64,000 nt of DNA from positions 45,880 through 109,879 of the forward strand of contig NZ_JAUCBZ010000004.1 of assembly GCF_034676545.1 (NCBI RefSeq), written 5' to 3'. The notes beneath the pieces were generated by a model. It worked only from the letters and a program-made list of their open reading frames with translations, searched no databases and was not told the origin of the DNA. The first letter of the stretch is position 1; each line of letters starts with the position of its first letter. This DNA is from Pararhodobacter sp. Lineage in GTDB: Bacteria; Pseudomonadota; Alphaproteobacteria; Rhodobacterales; Rhodobacteraceae. A program made the position numbers and the translations under genes. This document shows positions 62,193-64,000 of the stretch, one piece after another.

Positions 62193-62963
62193 ATGGTCAG
62201 CTCTCTGGTTCGTATTCCACTGCCCAAACAGGCAATGCGGTGGCGTTCAAGGCGGCTTGGGCGACCGAGCTTGTTTCTGACGCCTCGAAAAATCAGGGCG
62301 CATCAGGCACCCAAGGCGGCGGCACGCTGACGATTTCCACGCTAGCCAGCCAATTGGCGGACAGTGCCAGCCGCGCAGAGGCTCGGGACAAAATGCTCAG
62401 CCGTTCAGAATTGGCCGACAAGGCGACCTCTTTGTTAGATCAAATATTTGGTGACGCCTACCAAGCTAACAAAGCCAAGTACAACAACGAGGTTCCTAAG
62501 ACAATGACGATCCAGAGTTGTTAGCAAGAGCTAAGCAAGCAACGGAATTCGTCACTAGCTCGGACAGGGGCAGCAGATCGGTGAAAAACCCTTTTGGTAG
62601 CCTGTCGAGAGAACAACTGTCCAACATCATCTATGACGACAGCGGAAACTACACCATCAATGAACGTAGAGCGGCTTACTATGAATCGGATGATAGGGAA
62701 CAGGCTTGGCGTGTAAAAGTCGCAGCCCAAGCCATGGATGAATATAACCGGACGGGGAAAATGACCAATTTCTTCAGCTCCGTCCTTGACCACTTCAAGG
62801 AGCTGCCCACGATCGAGCAAGCGCAATATCCAAAAGATTATGCCAGCGATCTGGAGTAACAAAAATAAGCCGGGATTTCAACTATCGCACGCACCAGGCG
62901 GAGGGGAAAAGCGAAAACCCCATGAACCTGATCGAAATGCTATTCGCGCAAACCGGCGGCACG
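62193..62963 (+). pseudogene. Unrecognised repeated gene family, copy 2
   Basis: GGAGG five bases before ATG 62193 makes this the clearest start of the family. After MVSSL the frame slips to GSYSTAQTGNAVAFKAAWA, TISTLASQLADSASRAEAR, DKMLSRSELADKATSLLDQ and FGDAYQANKAKYNNEVPKT. It slips again to LLARAKQATEFVTSSDR, NPFGSLSREQLSNIIYDDS, YTINERRAAYYESDDREQA and FFSSVLDHFKELPTIEQAQ (an open frame 62518-62859). The tail DFNYRTHQAEGKSENPMNL leads directly into copy 3. With three or four base corrections it would be about 250 aa. Confidence 0.6.
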
Positions 62964-64000
62964 ATGGCTTCAAGGTGACGTCTGCGGTCGAGCAAACTTC
63001 TGACACCTCGCCAAATCAGGGTGGACATCTAGCGGTATGCAAACCATTTCTACGCTGGCCCGTCAGCTGGCAGCGAGCACCAGCAGAGCCGAGGAACGGG
63101 ATAGAACACTCACACGTTCAGAGTTGGCCGACAAGGCAAAAAAAGCATCCTGAATCAGACAGTCGGCGATGCGTACTATGCCAACAAAGCGCGGCACGAA
63201 TGTAAGGTTCCGAAGACCGGCGATCCAGAGTTATTGGCCAGGGCCAAGCAGGCAACGGCATTCGTGAACCACGCCGCTAGAGGCGGAAACGCTATAAAAA
63301 ACCCATTTTCCGGTCTATCGCGAGAACAGTTGTCGAACATTATTTACGACGACAGCGGTACGTAATACGGTGGATGAGCGCCACGCTGCTTGGCGAGAGT
63401 CTTACGATAAGGAAGAAGCATGGCGAAGAGAAAGTGGCGGCAAAAGCCATGGCCGAATACAACAGCACAGGGAAACTAACGAATTTTTTCAGCTCCGTCC
63501 TTGATCACTTCAAGGAATTGCCTGCAATAGAGCAAGCACAATATCCACAAGATTACGCCAGCGATCTAGGTCAAAGATCCGCTGAGACTTCAACTACCGT
63601 ACGCACCAGGCCGAGGGAAAAGGTGAAGACCCCAAGAGCCTGATCGAAATGCTGCTTTCTTCAAATCCGGAAGTGGCTAAACAATCTGATTCTTTGCTGC
63701 CTGCAGCGCAAAGCAATAAATCGACAGCCGCAGGCGTCGGTCGAGCTCTGATGCTGTCGCGCTTGTTCGGAACCGAAAACAACGGCGTTGAGCCGCCCGT
63801 GATCTCAGGCGTTAATGGGATGGACCTCAACCATATCGGTATGAAACCCTCTAAACTTCCTGACCACGAGCGACCGGGCGCTTCTGTCGGATATGTATGA
63901 CTATGCGCACCAGCAAAGCGCGGACCTCCAGAATGTGGATCATTTGGCATTTGCACTGGGAAATTACCGCCAGAGTAATAATGGACGTGCCATCTACAAT
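62964..64000 (+). pseudogene. Unrecognised repeated gene family, copy 3, runs off window end
   Basis: From ATG 62964 the recoverable segments are TISTLARQLAASTSRAEER (across frames), RSELADKAKKASx, LLARAKQATAFVNHAARGG, NPFSGLSREQLSNIIYDDS, FFSSVLDHFKELPAIEQAQ and YPQDYASDLG. The C-terminal region is longer than in copies 1-2: SLIEMLLSSNPEVAKQSDS, ALMLSRLFGTENNGVEPPV, ISGVNGMDLNHIGMKPS, then after one slip FLTTSDRALLSDMYDYAHQ and NVDHLAFALGNYRQSNNGR to the window edge. The extra domain may be the full-length C-terminus that the other copies lack. Confidence 0.6.

Overview
The window looks like a chromosome segment of a high-GC betaproteobacterium, most likely of the Rhodocyclales (Thauera/Azoarcus/Zoogloea type). 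This is inferred from gene content: hopanoid squalene genes hpnCDE, PEP-CTERM proteins with sigma-54-like promoters, thiosulfate dehydrogenase tsdBA, copper RND efflux and GDP-mannose/dTDP-rhamnose sugar genes. No rRNA is present, so the assignment is provisional.

Layout. 0-1.4 kb: a REP-associated tyrosine transposase (RAYT) beside a REP array with a 235-bp tandem period. 1.4-9.2 kb: rtcB, an MgtC-like protein, a DsbA-like protein, a hicB-like remnant, a frameshifted enoyl-CoA hydratase family gene, an ATPase remnant, a HAD hydrolase, a J-domain protein, and an IS1182-like element sitting in the loop of a hairpin. 9.2-14 kb: low-molecular-weight phosphatase, PEP-CTERM protein, arsenic-type permease/thioredoxin/arsC, SigZ-like factor, GFA protein. 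14-20.4 kb: an envelope cluster (PAP2 phosphatase, two-component pair, two paralogous multi-pass membrane proteins, PepSY protein, DedA). 20.4-22.9 kb: MFS transporter, gene remnants, ECF sigma factor with a zinc-finger anti-sigma-like partner. 22.9-36.9 kb: copper/silver resistance (copA, cusA, cusB, cusC, cusF on the minus strand, cusRS on the plus strand), interrupted by a second REP array of 62-bp period. 36.9-44.4 kb: DsbA/DsbB pair, His-tailed EamA permease, PEP-CTERM metalloprotease, tsdBA, PepSY protein, cytochrome b561, tRNA-Leu. 44.4-58.8 kb: manC, rmlD, rmlB, an AttH/ABC export set, SulP permease, universal stress protein, hpnC-hpnD-hpnE. 58.8-64 kb: accessory DNA with a toxin-antitoxin pair inside 64-bp inverted repeats, a second toxin-antitoxin pair, and three diverged copies of one unrecognised gene separated by a small exported protein.

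Functional themes are copper and arsenic handling, envelope maintenance (hopanoids, PAP2, DedA, MgtC-like, Dsb), exopolysaccharide/PEP-CTERM surface biology, and thiosulfate oxidation. The copper genes probably answer to CusRS: a perfect ATTACA-N4-TGTAAT dyad lies 91 bp before cusF.

A caution applies throughout. About a dozen otherwise conserved genes are each broken by one- or two-base indels, often in homopolymers (near 4877, 11966, 13843, 15600, 24275, 34.7 kb, 36.8 kb, 40.55 kb, 43.0 kb, 52451, 59.7 kb and repeatedly in 60.8-63.9 kb). Many are probably sequence errors, so the pseudogene calls are provisional. The most novel-looking material is the triplicated gene family at 60.8-64 kb. 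The best-supported unusual structures are the two REP arrays with their RAYT, the hairpin-targeted IS, and the paired sigma-54-like sites before both PEP-CTERM genes.
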